Source: Calliopsis andreniformis (taxonomy: Eukaryota; Arthropoda; Insecta; Hymenoptera; Andrenidae). Taken from it: a stretch of DNA of 64,000 nt. Each line of letters begins with the position of its first letter. Positions within the stretch are counted from its first letter, which is position 1. Below are positions 13,996 to 26,096 of the stretch, piece by piece. A program made the position numbers and the translations under genes. Under the pieces are notes generated by a model, which was given only the letters and a program-made list of their open reading frames with translations, did no database searches and had not been told where the DNA came from. The DNA lies in assembly GCF_051401765.1 (NCBI RefSeq), contig NW_027480547.1, positions 310,001-374,000 of the forward strand, written 5' to 3'.

Positions 13996-16900
13996 CAACA
14001 ATCAATTGTCAATCCTCAATCCTCAATAGAATATCCTCCATTCACAGTTTTCAATACTCAATCCCCATTCTTCAATCTTCAAATCTCAATCCACAAACAT
14101 CAATTCTCATCACTCAACCCTCAACCCTCAACACTCAGTCCTCAATCTTCAATCCTCAATCCTCAATCCGCAATCTTCAGTCCTCAATCCTCAATCCTCA
14201 ATCCTCAATCCTCAATCCTCAATCCCCAATCCTCAATCTTCAATCCTCAAACCTCAATCCTCAATCCCCAATCTTCAATCTTCAATCCTCAATAGTCAAT
14301 CTTCAATCCTCAATCCTCAATCCTCAATCCTCAATCCGCAATCCTCAATCCTCAATCTTCAATCCTCAATAATCAATCCTCAACCCTCAATCTTCAATCC
14401 TCAATCCTCAATCCTCATTCTTCAATCCTCAACGCCCAGTCCTCAATCTTCAATCCTCAATCCTCAATCCTCAATTCTCTATCCTCAATCCTCAACGCTC
14501 AGACCTCAAGCATCAATACTCAACCCTCAGTCCTCGTCCGCAATCCACAACCCTCAATCCTCAATCCTCAATCTTCGATCATCAATATTCAATCATCAAT
14601 CCTCAATCTTCAATCCTCTATCCTCAATCCTCAATCCTGAATGTTCAATCCTCAATACCCAAACCTCAATCTTCAATCCTTAATACTCAATCCTCAATCC
14701 TCAATCCTCAATCCTCAGTCCTCAAACCTCAATCCTGAATCCTCAATCCTGAATCCTCAATCTTCAGCCCTCAGTCCTCAACAATCAATTGTCAGTCCTC
14801 AATCCTCAATAGAATATACCCAATTCACAGTTTTCAACACTCAATCCCCAATCTTCAATCTTCAAATCTCAATCCACTAACATCAATTCTCATCACTCAA
14901 CGCTCAACACTCAGACCCCAATCCTCAATCTTCTATCCCCAATCCTCAATCCTCAATACTCAATCCTCAATCTTCAATCCTCAATACTCAATCTTCAATC
15001 CTCAATCCTCAATCCTCAATCCTCAATCCTCAATCCTCAATCGTCAATCTCCAATCCTGAATACTCAATCTTCAATCCTCAATCCTCAATCCTCACTCCT
15101 CAGTCCTCATTCTTCAATCCTCAATGCCAAACCCTCAATCTTCAATCCTCAATCCTCAATCCTCAATTCGCAATCCTCAATCCTCAGACCTCAAGCATTA
15201 ATACCCAACCCTCAGTCCTCGTCCTCAATCTACAACCCTCAATCCTCAATACTCAATCTTCAATCATCAATATTCAACCTTCAATCCTCAGTCCCCAATA
15301 CTCAATCCTCAATCCTCAATCCTCAATCCTCAAACCTCAATACCCAATCCTCAATCCTCAATCATCAATCCTCAATCCTCAATCCTAAATCCTCAATCCT
15401 CAGTCACCAAACCTCAATCCTGAATCCTCAACCCTAAATAATCAATCTTCAGCCCTCACTCCTCAACAATCAGTTGTCAATCCTCAATCCTCAATAGAAT
15501 ATCACCAATTCACAGACTTCAATACTCAATGCTCAATCTGCAATCTTCAAATCTCTATCCACCAACATCAATTCTCATCAATCATCCCTCAACACTCAGT
15601 CCTTTATGTTCAATCCTCAATCCTCAATTCTCAATCTTCAATCCTCAATACTGAATCTTCAATCCTCAATCCTCAATCCACAATCCTCTATCCTCAATCC
15701 TCAATCCTCAATCCTCAATCCTCAATCTTCAATACTCAGTCCCCAATCCTCGACCTTCAATCCTCAATCCTCAATCCTCAATCCTCGATCCTCGAACCTC
15801 AATCCTCAGTCCTCAATCCTCAATCCTCAATGTTCAATCCGCAATACCCAATCCTCAATCTTCAATCCTCAATCCTCAATGTTCAATCCGCAATACCCAA
15901 TCCTCAATCTTCAATCCTCTATCCTCAATCCTCAATCCTCAATCCCCAATCCTCAATCTTCAATCCTCAATCTTCAATCCTCAATCATCAATCCTCAATA
16001 CTCAATCCTCAATCCTCAATCTTCAATCCTCAATACTCAATCCTCAACCCTCAATCTTCAATCCTCAATCCTCAATCCTCACTCCTCAATCCTCAATCCC
16101 CAATCCTCAATCTTCACTCCTCTATCCTCAATCCTCAATCCTCAATCATCAATCCTCAATCTTCAATACTCAATACTCAATCTTCAATCCTCAATCCTCA
16201 ATCCTCAGTCCTCAATCCTCAATCCTCAATCCTCAATCCTCAATCTCCAATCCTCAATACTCAATCTGCAATCCTCAATTCTCAATCTTCAATACTCAAT
16301 CCTCAATGCTCAATCTTCAATCCTCAATCCTCAATTCTCAATCCTCAATACTCAATCCTCAATCGTCAATCCTCAATTCCCAATCCTCAACCTTCAATCC
16401 TCAATCCTCAATTTTCAATCCTCAATCCTCAATCCTCAATCCCCAATCTTCAATCTTCAATCCTCAATAGTCAATCTTCAATCCTCAATCCTCAATCCTC
16501 AATCCTCAATCCGCAATCCTCAATCCTCAATCTTCAATCCTCAATACTCAATCCTCAACCCTCAATCTTCAATCCTCAATCCTCAATCCTCATTTTTCAA
16601 TCCTCAACACCCAGTCCTCAATCTTCAATCCTCAATCCTCAATCCTCAATTCTCAATCCTCAATCCTCAACGCTCAGACCTCAAGCATCAATACTCAACC
16701 CTCAGTCCTCGTCCGCAATCCACAACCCTCAATCCTCAATCCTCAATCTTCGATCATCAATATTCAATCATCAATCCTCAATCTTCAATCCTCTATCCTC
16801 AATCCTCAATCCTGAATGTTCAATCCTCAATACCCAATCCCCAATCCTCAATCCTCAATACTCAATCCTCAATCTTCAATCCTCAATACTCAATCTTCAA

Positions 16901-17965
16901 TCCTCAATCCTCAATCCTCAATCCTCAATCCTCAATCCTCAATCCTCAATCGTCAATCTCCAATCCTGAATACTCAATCTTCAATCCTCAATCCTCAATC
17001 CTCACTCCTCAGTCCTCATTCTTCAATCCTCAATACCAAACGCACAATCTTCAATCCTCAATCCTAAAACCTCAATTCGCAATCCTCAATCCTCAGACCT
17101 CAAGCATTAATACCCAACCATCAGTCCTCGTCGTCAATCTACAACACTCAATCCTCAATACTCAATCATCAATAATCAATATTCAACCTTCAATCCTCAG
17201 TCTCCAATACTCAATCCTCAATCCTCAATCCTCAATCCTCAAACCTCAATACCCAATCCTCAATCCTCTATCCTCAATCCTCCATCCTCAATCCTAAATC
17301 CTCAATCCTCAATCCTGAATACTCAATCGTCAATCCTCAATCCTCAATCCTCACTCCTCAGTCCTCATTCTTCAATCCTCAATACCAAACGCACAATCTT
17401 CAATCCTCAATCCTCAATCCTCAGACCTCAAGCATTAATACCCAACCATCAGTCCTCGTCCTCAATCTACAACCCTCAATCCTCAATACTCAATCATCAA
17501 TCATCAATATTCAACCTTCAATCCTCAGTCTCCAATACTCAATCCTCAATCCTCAATCCTCAATCCTCAAACCTCAATACCCAATCCTCAATCCTCTATC
17601 CTCAATCCTCAATACTCAATCTTCAATCCTCAATCCTCAATCCTCAATCCTCAATCCTCAATCCTCAATCCTCAATCCTCAATCCTCAGTCGTCAATGCT
17701 CAATCCCAATCCTCAATCTTCAATGCTCTATCCTCATTCCTCAATCATCAATCCCAAATCCTCATTCTTCAATACTCAATCTTCAATACTCAATCATCAA
17801 TCCTCAATTATCAAACCTCAATACTCAATCTTCAATCCTCAATCCTCAATCCTCAATCTTCAATCCTCAATCCTCAATCCTCAACCCGCAATCCTCAGTC
17901 CTGAAACCTCAATCCCGAATCCTCAATCCTGAATCCGCAAACTTCAGTCCTCAGTCCTCAGTCCT
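13996..17965 (+). repeat. Long unit B-A-C-A2-E2-M-A-A2-A2-K (3,970 bp)
   Basis: B is at 13996, A near 14506, C at 14779, A2 near 15185, E2 at 15464-15610, M at 16080, A near 16677, and A2 near 17097 and 17423, then K at 17688. Near 17,295-17,320 the long unit is joined to a short-unit tail that carries the CAATCGT allele, so the expected E1 is missing and A2 occurs twice. The second A2 flank has lost 21 bp (three heptads). Confidence 0.87.
15464..15610 (+). repeat. E2 box family (representative copy)
   Basis: E2 is a sister subtype of E1 with the same 147 bp and 21 heptads. It reads CAATGCT where E1 reads CAATACA, and its upstream flank reads GTCACCAAACCTC. Starts are 15464, 19441, 23181, 31727, 35966, 37356, 47298, 52828, 57478, 59771 and 62134. 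Copies at 15464, 19441, 23181, 47298 and 52828 share CAGACTT, and the rest share CAGATTT. The copy at 19441 has ATATGAC, which creates a chance ATG. Confidence 0.9.
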
Positions 17966-18462
17966 CAACAATCAATTGTCAATCCTCAATCCTCAATAGA
18001 ATATCCTCCATTCACAGTTTTCAATACTCAATCCCCATTCTTCAATCTTCAAATCTCAATCCACAAACATCAATTCTCATCACTCAACCCTCAACCCTCA
18101 ACACTCAGTCCTCAATCTTCAATCCTCAATCCTCAATCCGCAATCTTCAGTCCTCAATCCTCAATCCTCAATCCTCAATCCTCAATCCTCAATCCCCAAT
18201 CCTCAATCTTCAATCCTCAAACCTCAATCCTCAATCCCCAATCTTCAATCTTCAATCCTCAATAGTCAATCTTCAATCCTCAATCCTGAATCCTCAATCC
18301 TCAATCCGCAATCCTCAATCCTCAATCTTCAATCCTCAATAATCAATCCTCAACACTCAATCTTCAATCCTCAATCCTCAATCCTCATTCTTCAATCCTC
18401 AACACCCAGTCCTCAATCTTCAATCCTCAATCCTCAATCCTCAATTCTCTATCCTCAATCCT

Positions 18463-18524
18463 CAACGCTCAGACCTCAAGCATCAATACTCAACCCTCAG
18501 TCCTCGTCCGCAATCCACAACCCT
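18463..18524 (+). repeat. A box family (representative copy)
   Basis: This box of about 62 bp has the hallmark heptads CAACGCT, CAGACCT and CAAGCAT. They are followed by a fixed 6-mer CGTCCG that shifts the heptad phase by one base, then CAATCCA. Copies, by position of CAGACCT, are near 300, 2730, 5738, 6942, 9950, 11467, 13207, 14506, 16677, 18470, 20651, 22650, 24391, 26383, 29320, 33398, 35318, 37083, 38497, 39439, 41867, 43946, 46320, 48635, 50220, 51850, 54156, 56907, 59200 and 61864. Degenerate copies lie near 2357 and 3631. Copies near 33398, 35318 and 39439 read CGACGCT and CGTCCC. Confidence 0.87.
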
Positions 18525-18748
18525 CAATCCTCAATCCTCAATCTTCGATCATCAATATTCAATCATCAATCCTCAATCTTCAATCCTCTATCCTCAATCC
18601 TCAATCCTGAATGTTCAATCCTCAATACCCAAACCTCAATCTTCAATCCTCAATACTCAATCCTCAATCCTCAATCCTCAATCCTCAGTCCTCAAACCTC
18701 AATCCTGAATCCTCAATCCTGAATCCTCAATCTTCAGCCCTCAGTCCT

Positions 18749-18888
18749 CAACAATCAATTGTCAGTCCTCAATCCTCAATAGAATATACCCAATTCACAG
18801 TTTTCAACACTCAATCCCCAATCTTCAATCTTCAAATCTCAATCCACTAACATCAATTCTCATCACTCAACGCTCAACACTCAGACCC
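18749..18888 (+). repeat. C box family (representative copy)
   Basis: The C box is a 140 bp relative of B that aligns with it heptad for heptad. Its hallmarks are CAGTCCT as third heptad, ATATACC or GTATACC as sixth, and in most copies CTAACAT and CAACGCT. Starts are 3913, 7222, 10194, 11747, 14779, 18749, 26663, 29600, 44221, 46599, 50500, 52129 and 54436. Copies at 3913, 14779, 18749, 46599 and 52129 read GAATATACC. The others read GAGTATACC. The copies at 3913, 7222 and 10194 keep CAAAC instead of CTAAC and look like older or intermediate forms. Confidence 0.88.
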
Positions 18889-19161
18889 CAATCCTCAATC
18901 TTCTATCCCCAATCCTCAATCCTCAATACTCAATCCTCAATCTTCAATCCTCAATACTCAATCTTCAATCCTCAATCCTCAATCCTCAATCCTCAATCCT
19001 CAATCCTCAATCCTCAATCGTCAATCTCCAATCCTGAATACTCAATCTTCAATCCTCAATCCTCAATCCTCACTCCTCAGTCCTCATTCTTCAATCCTCA
19101 ATGCCAAACCCTCAATCTTCAATCCTCAATCCTCAATCCTCAATTCGCAATCCTCAATCCT

Positions 19162-19216
19162 CAGACCTCAAGCATTAATACCCAACCCTCAGTCCTCGTC
19201 CTCAATCTACAACCCT
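19162..19216 (+). repeat. A2 box family (representative copy)
   Basis: A2 is a variant of A with CAAGCAT/TAATACC. It has a 6-mer CGTCCT in the same place as the CGTCCG of A, followed by CAATCTA. Copies are near 4638, 8319, 12158, 13452, 15185, 17097, 17423, 19162, 21072, 22902, 24812, 27078, 31455, 42294, 44640, 47028, 52558, 54850, 57207 and 59501. Copies at 17097, 21072 and 24812 read GTCGTCAATC at the 6-mer, marking one sublineage. It normally sits 250-300 bp upstream of an E box. Confidence 0.86.
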
Positions 19217-20056
19217 CAATCCTCAATACTCAATCTTCAATCATCAATATTCAACCTTCAATCCTCAGTCCCCAATACTCAATCCTCAATCCTCAATCCT
19301 CAATCCTCAAACCTCAATACCCAATCCTCAATCCTCAATCATCAATCCTCAATCCTCAATCCTAAATCCTCAATCCTCAGTCACCAAACCTCAATCCTGA
19401 ATCCTCAACCCTAAATCCTCAATCTTCAGCCCTCACTCCTCAACAATCAGTTGTCAATCCTCAATCCTCAATAGAATATGACCAATTCACAGACTTCAAT
19501 ACTCAATGCTCAATCTGCAATCTTCAAATCTCTATCCACCAACATCAATTCTCATCAATCATCCCTCAACACTCAGTCCTTTATGTTCAATCCTCAATCC
19601 TCAATTCTCAATCTTCAATCCTCAATACTGAATCTTCAATCCTCAATCCTCAATCCACAATCCTCTATCCTCAATCCTCAATCCTCAATCCTCAATCCTC
19701 AATCTTCAATACTCAGTCCCCAATCCTCGACCTTCAATCCTCAATCCTCAATCCTCAATCCTCGATCCTCGAACCTCAATCCTCAGTCCTCAATCCTCAA
19801 TCCTCAATGTTCAATCCGCAATACCCAATCCTCAATCTTCAATCCTCAATCCTCAATGTTCAATCCGCAATACCCAATCCTCAATCTTCAATCCTCTATC
19901 CTCAATCCTCAATCCTCAATCCCCAATCCTCAATCTTCAATCCTCAATCTTCAATCCTCAATCATCAATCCTCAATACTCAATCCTCAATCCTCAATCTT
20001 CAATCCTCAATACTCAATCCTCAACCCTCAATCTTCAATCCTCAATCCTCAATCCT

Positions 20057-20105
20057 CACTCCTCAATCCTCAATCCCCAATCCTCAGTCTTCACTCCTCT
20101 ATCCT
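20057..20105 (+). repeat. M module (representative copy)
   Basis: This 49 bp string of seven heptads is bounded by CACTCCT heptads and ends CTATCCT. Copies start near 7390, 7901, 10362, 10872, 16080, 20057, 23797 and 41271. It marks the long dimeric unit and the paired 511 bp sub-repeats at 7.4-8.2 kb and 10.4-11.4 kb. Confidence 0.75.
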
Positions 20106-21356
20106 CAATCCTCAATCCTCAATCATCAATCCTCAATCTTCAATACTCAATACTCAATCTTCAATCCTCAATCCTCAATCCTCAGTCCTCAATCCTCAAT
20201 CCTCAATCCTCAATCCTCAATCTCCAATCCTCAATACTCAATCTGCAATCCTCAATTCTCAATCATCAATACTCAATCCTCAATGCTCAATCTTCAATCC
20301 TCAATCCTCAATTCTCAATCCTCAATACTCAATCCTCAATCGTCAATCCTCAATTCCCAATTCTCAATCTTCAATCCTCAATCTTCAATTTTCAATCCTC
20401 AATCCTCAATCCTCAATCCCCAATCTTCAATCTTCAATCCTCAATAGTCAATCTTCAATCCTCAATCCTCAATCCTCAATCCTCAATCCGCAATCCTCAA
20501 TCCTCAATCTTCAATCCTCAATACTCAATCCTCAACCCTCAATCTTCAATCCTCAATCCTCAATCCTCATTTTTCAATCCTCAACACCCAGTCCTCAATC
20601 TTCAATCCTCAATCCTCAATCCTCAATTCTCAATCCTCAATCCTCAACGCTCAGACCTCAAGCATCAATACTCAACCCTCAGTCCTCGTCCGCAATCCAC
20701 AACCCTCAATCCTCAATCCTCAATCTTCGATCATCAATATTCAATCATCAATCCTCAATCTTCAATCCTCTATCCTCAATCCTCAATCCTGAATGTTCAA
20801 TCCTCAATACCCAATCCCCAATCCTCAATCCTCAATACTCAATCCTCAATCTTCAATCCTCAATACTCAATCTTCAATCCTCAATCCTCAATCCTCAATC
20901 CTCAATCCTCAATCCTCAATCCTCAATCGTCAATCTCCAATCCTGAATACTCAATCTTCAATCCTCAATCCTCAATCCTCACTCCTCAGTCCTCATTCTT
21001 CAATCCTCAATACCAAACGCACAATCTTCAATCCTCAATCCTAAAACCTCAATTCGCAATCCTCAATCCTCAGACCTCAAGCATTAATACCCAACCATCA
21101 GTCCTCGTCGTCAATCTACAACCCTCAATCCTCAATACTCAATCATCAATAATCAATATTCAACCTTCAATCCTCAGTCTCCAATACTCAATCCTCAATC
21201 CTCAATCCTCAATCCTCAAACCTCAATACCCAATCCTCAATCCTCTATCCTCAATCCTCCATCCTCAATCCTAAATCCTCAATCCTCAATCCTCAGTCCC
21301 CAAACCACAATCCTGAATCCTCAACCATGAATCCTCAATCTTCAGCCCTCAGTCCT

Positions 21357-21503
21357 CAACAATCAGTTGTCAATCCTCAATCCTCAATAGAATATCACCA
21401 ATTCACAGATTTCAATACTCAATACACAATCTGCAATCTTCAAATCTCTATCCACCAACATCAATTCTCATCAATCATCCCTCAACACTCAGTCCTTTAT
21501 GTT
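21357..21503 (+). repeat. E1 box family (representative copy)
   Basis: The E1 box is 147 bp, 21 degenerate heptads with no indel. Its hallmarks are ATATCAC, CAGATTT, CCAACAT, CATCAAT and a terminal TTATGTT. The E1 subtype has CAATACA before CAATCTG and an upstream flank reading CCAAACCACAATCC. Starts are 8607, 21357, 25097, 27341, 30076, 42571, 44927, 48850 and 55087, plus one minus-strand copy at 63,733-63,879. Copies at 27341 and 44927 alone share GACTATCAC. Copies at 30076 and 55087 share four private changes, including CATCCGT. Confidence 0.9.
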
Positions 21504-21944
21504 CAATCCTCAATCCTCAATTCTCAATCTTCAATCCTCAATACTGAATCTTCAATCCTCAATCCTCAATCCTCAATCCTCAATCCTCAATCCTCAATCC
21601 TCAATCCTCAATCCTCAATCTTCAATACTCAGTCCCCAATCCTCAATCTTCAATCCCCAATCCTCAATCCTCAATCCTCGATCCTCGAACCTCAATCGTC
21701 AGTCCTCAATCCTCAATCCTCAATGTTCAATCCGCAATACCCAATCCTCAATCTTCAATCCTCTATCCTCAATCCTCAGTCCTCAATCCCCAATCCTCAA
21801 TCTTCAATCCTCAATCCCCAATCCTCAATCTTCAATCCTCAATCTTCAATCCTCAATCATCAATCCTCAATACTCAATCTTCAATCCTCAATCCTCAATC
21901 CTCAATCCTCAATCCTCAATCCTCAATCCTCAATCCTCAATCCT

Positions 21945-21964
21945 CAGTCGTCAATGCTCAATCC
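21945..21964 (+). repeat. K marker family (representative copy)
   Basis: K is a short marker, CAGTCGT/CAATGCT, followed by CAATCC (6-mer form) or CAATCCC (7-mer form). It lies about 250-310 bp upstream of most B boxes. Copies are near 9167, 12426, 13718, 17688, 21945, 25678, 27895, 28656, 30821, 32296, 33818, 35714, 36533, 38727, 39859, 43159, 45298, 47859, 49438, 50829, 53388, 55885, 58171, 60380 and 62701, with two more in the inverted arm. The 6-mer and 7-mer forms track lineage. For example, 28656, 30821, 45298, 50829, 55885 and 58171 are 7-mer copies. Confidence 0.83.
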
Positions 21965-22223
21965 CAATCCTCAATCTTCAATCCTCTATCCTCATTCCTC
22001 AATCATCAATCCCAAATCCTCATTCTTCAATCCTCAATCTTCAATACTCAATCATCAATCCTCAATTATCAAAACTCAATACTCAATCTTCAATCCTCAA
22101 TCCTCAATCCTCAATCTTCAATCCTCAATCCTCAATCCTCAACCCGCAATCCTCAGTCCTGAAACCTCAATCCCGAATCCTCAATCCTGAATCCGCAAAC
22201 TTCAGTCCTCAGTCCTCAGTCCT

Positions 22224-25200
22224 CAACAATCAATTGTCAATCCTCAATCCTCAATAGAATATCCTCCATTCACAGTTTTCAATACTCAATCCCCATTCTT
22301 CAATCTTCAAATCTCAATCCACAAACATCAATTCTCATCACTCAACCCTCAACCCTCAACACTCAGTCCTCAATCTTCAATCCTCAATCCTCAATCCGCA
22401 ATCTTCAATCCACAATCCTCAATCCTCAATCCTCAATCCTCAATCCTCAATCACCAATCCTCAATCTTCAATCCTCAAACCTCAATCCTCAATCCCCAAT
22501 CTTCAATCTTCAATCCTCAATACTCAATCCTCAACCCTCAATCTTCAATCCTCAATCCTCAATCCTCATTCTTCAATCCTCAACACCCAGTCCTCAATCT
22601 TCAATCCTCAATCCTCAATCCTGAATTCTCTATCCTCAATCCTCAACGCTCAGACCTCAAGCATCAATACTCAACCCTCAGTCCTCGTCCGCAATCCACA
22701 CCACTCAATCCTCAATCCTCAATCCTCAATCCTCAATCCTCAATCCTCAATCCTCAATCGTCAATCTCCAATCCTGAATACTCAATCTTCAATCCTCAAT
22801 CCTCAATCCTCACTCCTCAGTCCTCATTCTTCAATCCTCAATGCCAAACCCTCAATCTTCAATCCTCAATCCTCAATCCTCAATTCGCAATCCTCAATCC
22901 TCAGACCTCAAGCATTAATACCCAACCCTCAGTCCTCGTCCTCAATCTACAACCCTCAATCCTCAATACTCAATCTTCAATCATCAATATTCAACCTTCA
23001 ATCCTCAGTCCCCAATACTCAATCCTCAATCCTCAATCCTCAATCCTCAAACCTCAATACCCAATCCTCAATCCTCAATCATCAATCCTCAATCCTCAAT
23101 CCTAAATCCTCAATCCTCAGTCACCAAACCTCAATCCTGAATCCTCAACCCTAAATCCTCAATCTTCAGCCCTCACTCCTCAACAATCAGTTGTCAATCC
23201 TCAATCCTCAATAGAATATCACCAATTCACAGACTTCAATACTCAATGCTCAATCTGCAATCTTCAAATCTCTATCCACCAACATCAATTCTCATCAATC
23301 ATCCCTCAACACTCAGTCCTTTATGTTCAATCCTCAATCCTCAATTCTCAATCTTCAATCCTCAATACTGAATCTTCAATCCTCAATCCTCAATCCACAA
23401 TCCTCTATCCTCAATCCTCAATCCTCAATCCTCAATCCTCAATCTTCAATACTCAGTCCCCAATCCTCGACCTTCAATCCTCAATCCTCAATCCTCAATC
23501 CTCGATCCTCGAACCTCAATCCTCAGTCCTCAATCCTCAATCCTCAATGTTCAATCCGCAATACCCAATCCTCAATCTTCAATCCTCAATCCTCAATGTT
23601 CAATCCGCAATACCCAATCCTCAATCTTCAATCCTCTATCCTCAATCCTCAATCCTCAATCCCCAATCCTCAATCTTCAATCCTCAATCTTCAATCCTCA
23701 ATCATCAATCCTCAATACTCAATCCTCAATCCTCAATCTTCAATCCTCAATACTCAATCCTCAACCCTCAATCTTCAATCCTCAATCCTCAATCCTCACT
23801 CCTCAATCCTCAATCCCCAATCCTCAGTCTTCACTCCTCTATCCTCAATCCTCAATCCTCAATCATCAATCCTCAATCTTCAATACTCAATACTCAATCT
23901 TCAATCCTCAATCCTCAATCCTCAGTCCTCAATCCTCAATCCTCAATCCTCAATCCTCAATCTCCAATCCTCAATACTCAATCTGCAATCCTCAATTCTC
24001 AATCTTCAATACTCAATCCTCAATGCTCAATCTTCAATCCTCAATCCTCAATTCTCAATCCTCAATACTCAATCCTCAATCGTCAATCCTCAATTCCCAA
24101 TTCTCAATCTTCAATCCTCAATCTTCAATTTTCAATCCTCAATCCTCAATCCTCAATCCCCAATCTTCAATCTTCAATCCTCAATAGTCAATCTGCAATC
24201 CTCAATCCTCAATCCTCAATCCTCAATCCGCAATCCTCAATCCTCAATCTTCAATCCTCAATACTCAATCCTCAACCCTCAATCTTCAATCCTCAATCCT
24301 CAATCCTCATTTTTCAATCCTCAACACCCAGTCCTCAATCTTCAATCCTCAATCCTCAATCCTCAATTCTCAATCCTCAATCCTCAACGCTCAGACCTCA
24401 AGCATCAATACTCAACCCTCAGTCCTCGTCCGCAATCCACAACCCTCAATCCTCAATCCTCAATCTTCGATCATCAATATTCAATCATCAATCCTCAATC
24501 TTCAATCCTCTATCCTCAATCCTCAATCCTGAATGTTCAATCCTCAATACCCAATCCCCAATCCTCAATCCTCAATACTCAATCCTCAATCTTCAATCCT
24601 CAATACTCAATCTTCAATCCTCAATCCTCAATCCTCAATCCTCAATCCTCAATCCTCAATCCTCAATCGTCAATCTCCAATCCTGAATACTCAATCTTCA
24701 ATCCTCAATCCTCAATCCTCACTCCTCAGTCCTCATTCTTCAATCCTCAATACCAAACGCACAATCTTCAATCCTCAATCCTAAAACCTCAATTCGCAAT
24801 CCTCAATCCTCAGACCTCAAGCATTAATACCCAACCATCAGTCCTCGTCGTCAATCTACAACCCTCAATCCTCAATACTCAATCATCAATAATCAATATT
24901 CAACCTTCAATCCTCAGTCTCCAATACTCAATCCTCAATCCTCAATCCTCAATCCTCAAACCTCAATACCCAATCCTCAATCCTCTATCCTCAATCCTCC
25001 ATTCTCAATCCTAAATCCTCAATCCTCAATCCTCAGTCCCCAAACCACAATCCTGAATCCTCAACCATGAATCCTCAATCTTCAGCCCTCAGTCCTCAAC
25101 AATCAGTTGTCAATCCTCAATCCTCAATAGAATATCACCAATTCACAGATTTCAATACTCAATACACAATCTGCAATCTTCAAATCTCTATCCACCAACA

Positions 25201-25956
25201 TCAATTCTCATCAATCATCCCTCAACACTCAGTCCTTTATGTTCAATCCTCAATCCTCAATTCTCAATCTTCAATCCTCAATACTGAATCTTCAATCCTC
25301 AATCCTCAATCCTCAATCCTCAATCCTCAATCCTCAATCCTCAATCCTCAATCCTCAATCTTCAATACTCAGTCCCCAATCCTCAATCTTCAATCCCCAA
25401 TCCTCAATCCTCAATCCTCGATCCTCGAACCTCAATCGTCAGTCCTCAATCCTCAATCCTCAATGTTCAATCCGCAATACCCAATCCTCAATCTTCAATC
25501 CTCTATCCTCAATCCTCAGTCCTCAATCCCCAATCCTCAATCTTCAATCCTCAATCCCCAATCCTCAATCTTCAATCCTCAATCTTCAATCCTCAATCAT
25601 CAATCCTCAATACTCAATCTTCAATCCTCAATCCTCAATCCTCAATCCTCAATCCTCAATCCTCAATCCTCAATCCTCAGTCGTCAATGCTCAATCCCAA
25701 TCCTCAATCTTCAATCCTCTATCCTCATTCCTCAATCATCAATCCCAAATCCTCATTCTTCAATCCTCAATCTTCAATACTCAATCATCAATCCTCAATT
25801 ATCAAAACTCAATACTCAATCTTCAATCCTCAATCCTCAATCCTCAATCTTCAATCCTCAATCCTCAATCCTCAACCCGCAATCCTCAGTCCTGAAACCT
25901 CAATCCCGAATCCTCAATCCTGAATCCGCAAACTTCAGTCCTCAGTCCTCAGTCCT
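22224..25956 (+). repeat. Long dimeric unit lacking C (3,733 bp)
   Basis: B is at 22224, A near 22650, A2 near 22902, E2 23181, M 23797, A near 24391, A2 near 24812, E1 25097 and K 25678. It is collinear with the preceding unit at an offset of 3,740 bp from the E2 box on. The C box is missing through a direct A-to-A2-flank fusion near 22,705-22,760. Translated stretches of the two copies differ at only a few residues, so the duplication looks recent. Confidence 0.88.
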
Positions 25957-26096
25957 CAACAATCAATTGTCAATCCTCAATCCTCAATAGAATATCCTCC
26001 ATTCACAGTTTTCAATACTCAATCCCCATTCTTCAATCTTCAAATCTCAATCCACAAACATCAATTCTCATCACTCAACCCTCAACCCTCAACACT
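25957..26096 (+). repeat. B box family (representative copy)
   Basis: The B box is 140 bp, 20 degenerate heptads in perfect register. It starts CAACAAT/CAATTGT and carries the hallmark heptads ATATCCT, CATTCTT and CAAACAT. Its upstream flank has GAAACCT and GAATCCG heptads. Box starts are 1085, 1821, 3269, 6117, 9446, 12704, 13996, 17966, 22224, 25957, 28173, 28873, 31035, 32573, 34035, 37692, 39005, 40075, 43438, 45516, 48137, 49717, 51046, 53660, 56102, 58395 and 60659. One truncated copy lies on the minus strand at the inversion. A sublineage with CCATTCA replacing CAATTCA occurs at 12704, 13996, 17966, 22224, 25957, 43438 and 49717. A second sublineage reading ATACCCT occurs at 31035, 56102 and 58395. 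Confidence 0.9.

Larger units (their letters stand above)
17966..22223 (+). repeat. Complete long dimeric unit (4,258 bp)
   Basis: This is the fullest unit in the window: B 17966, A near 18470, C 18749, A2 19162, E2 19441, M 20057, A near 20651, A2 near 21072, E1 21357 and K 21945. It reads as two simple units joined, an E2 half and an E1 half, with the internal K and B of the first half absent. It is collinear with the previous unit at offsets of 3,970-3,977 bp. Confidence 0.88.

Noticed and set aside
19478..21274. A 598-codon frame and near-copies at 15,606-17,297 and 23,323-25,014, looking like a conserved gene family
   Set aside because: The conservation comes from duplication of the satellite unit. 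The start at 19,478 is a single-base change (ATATGAC) inside an E2 box.
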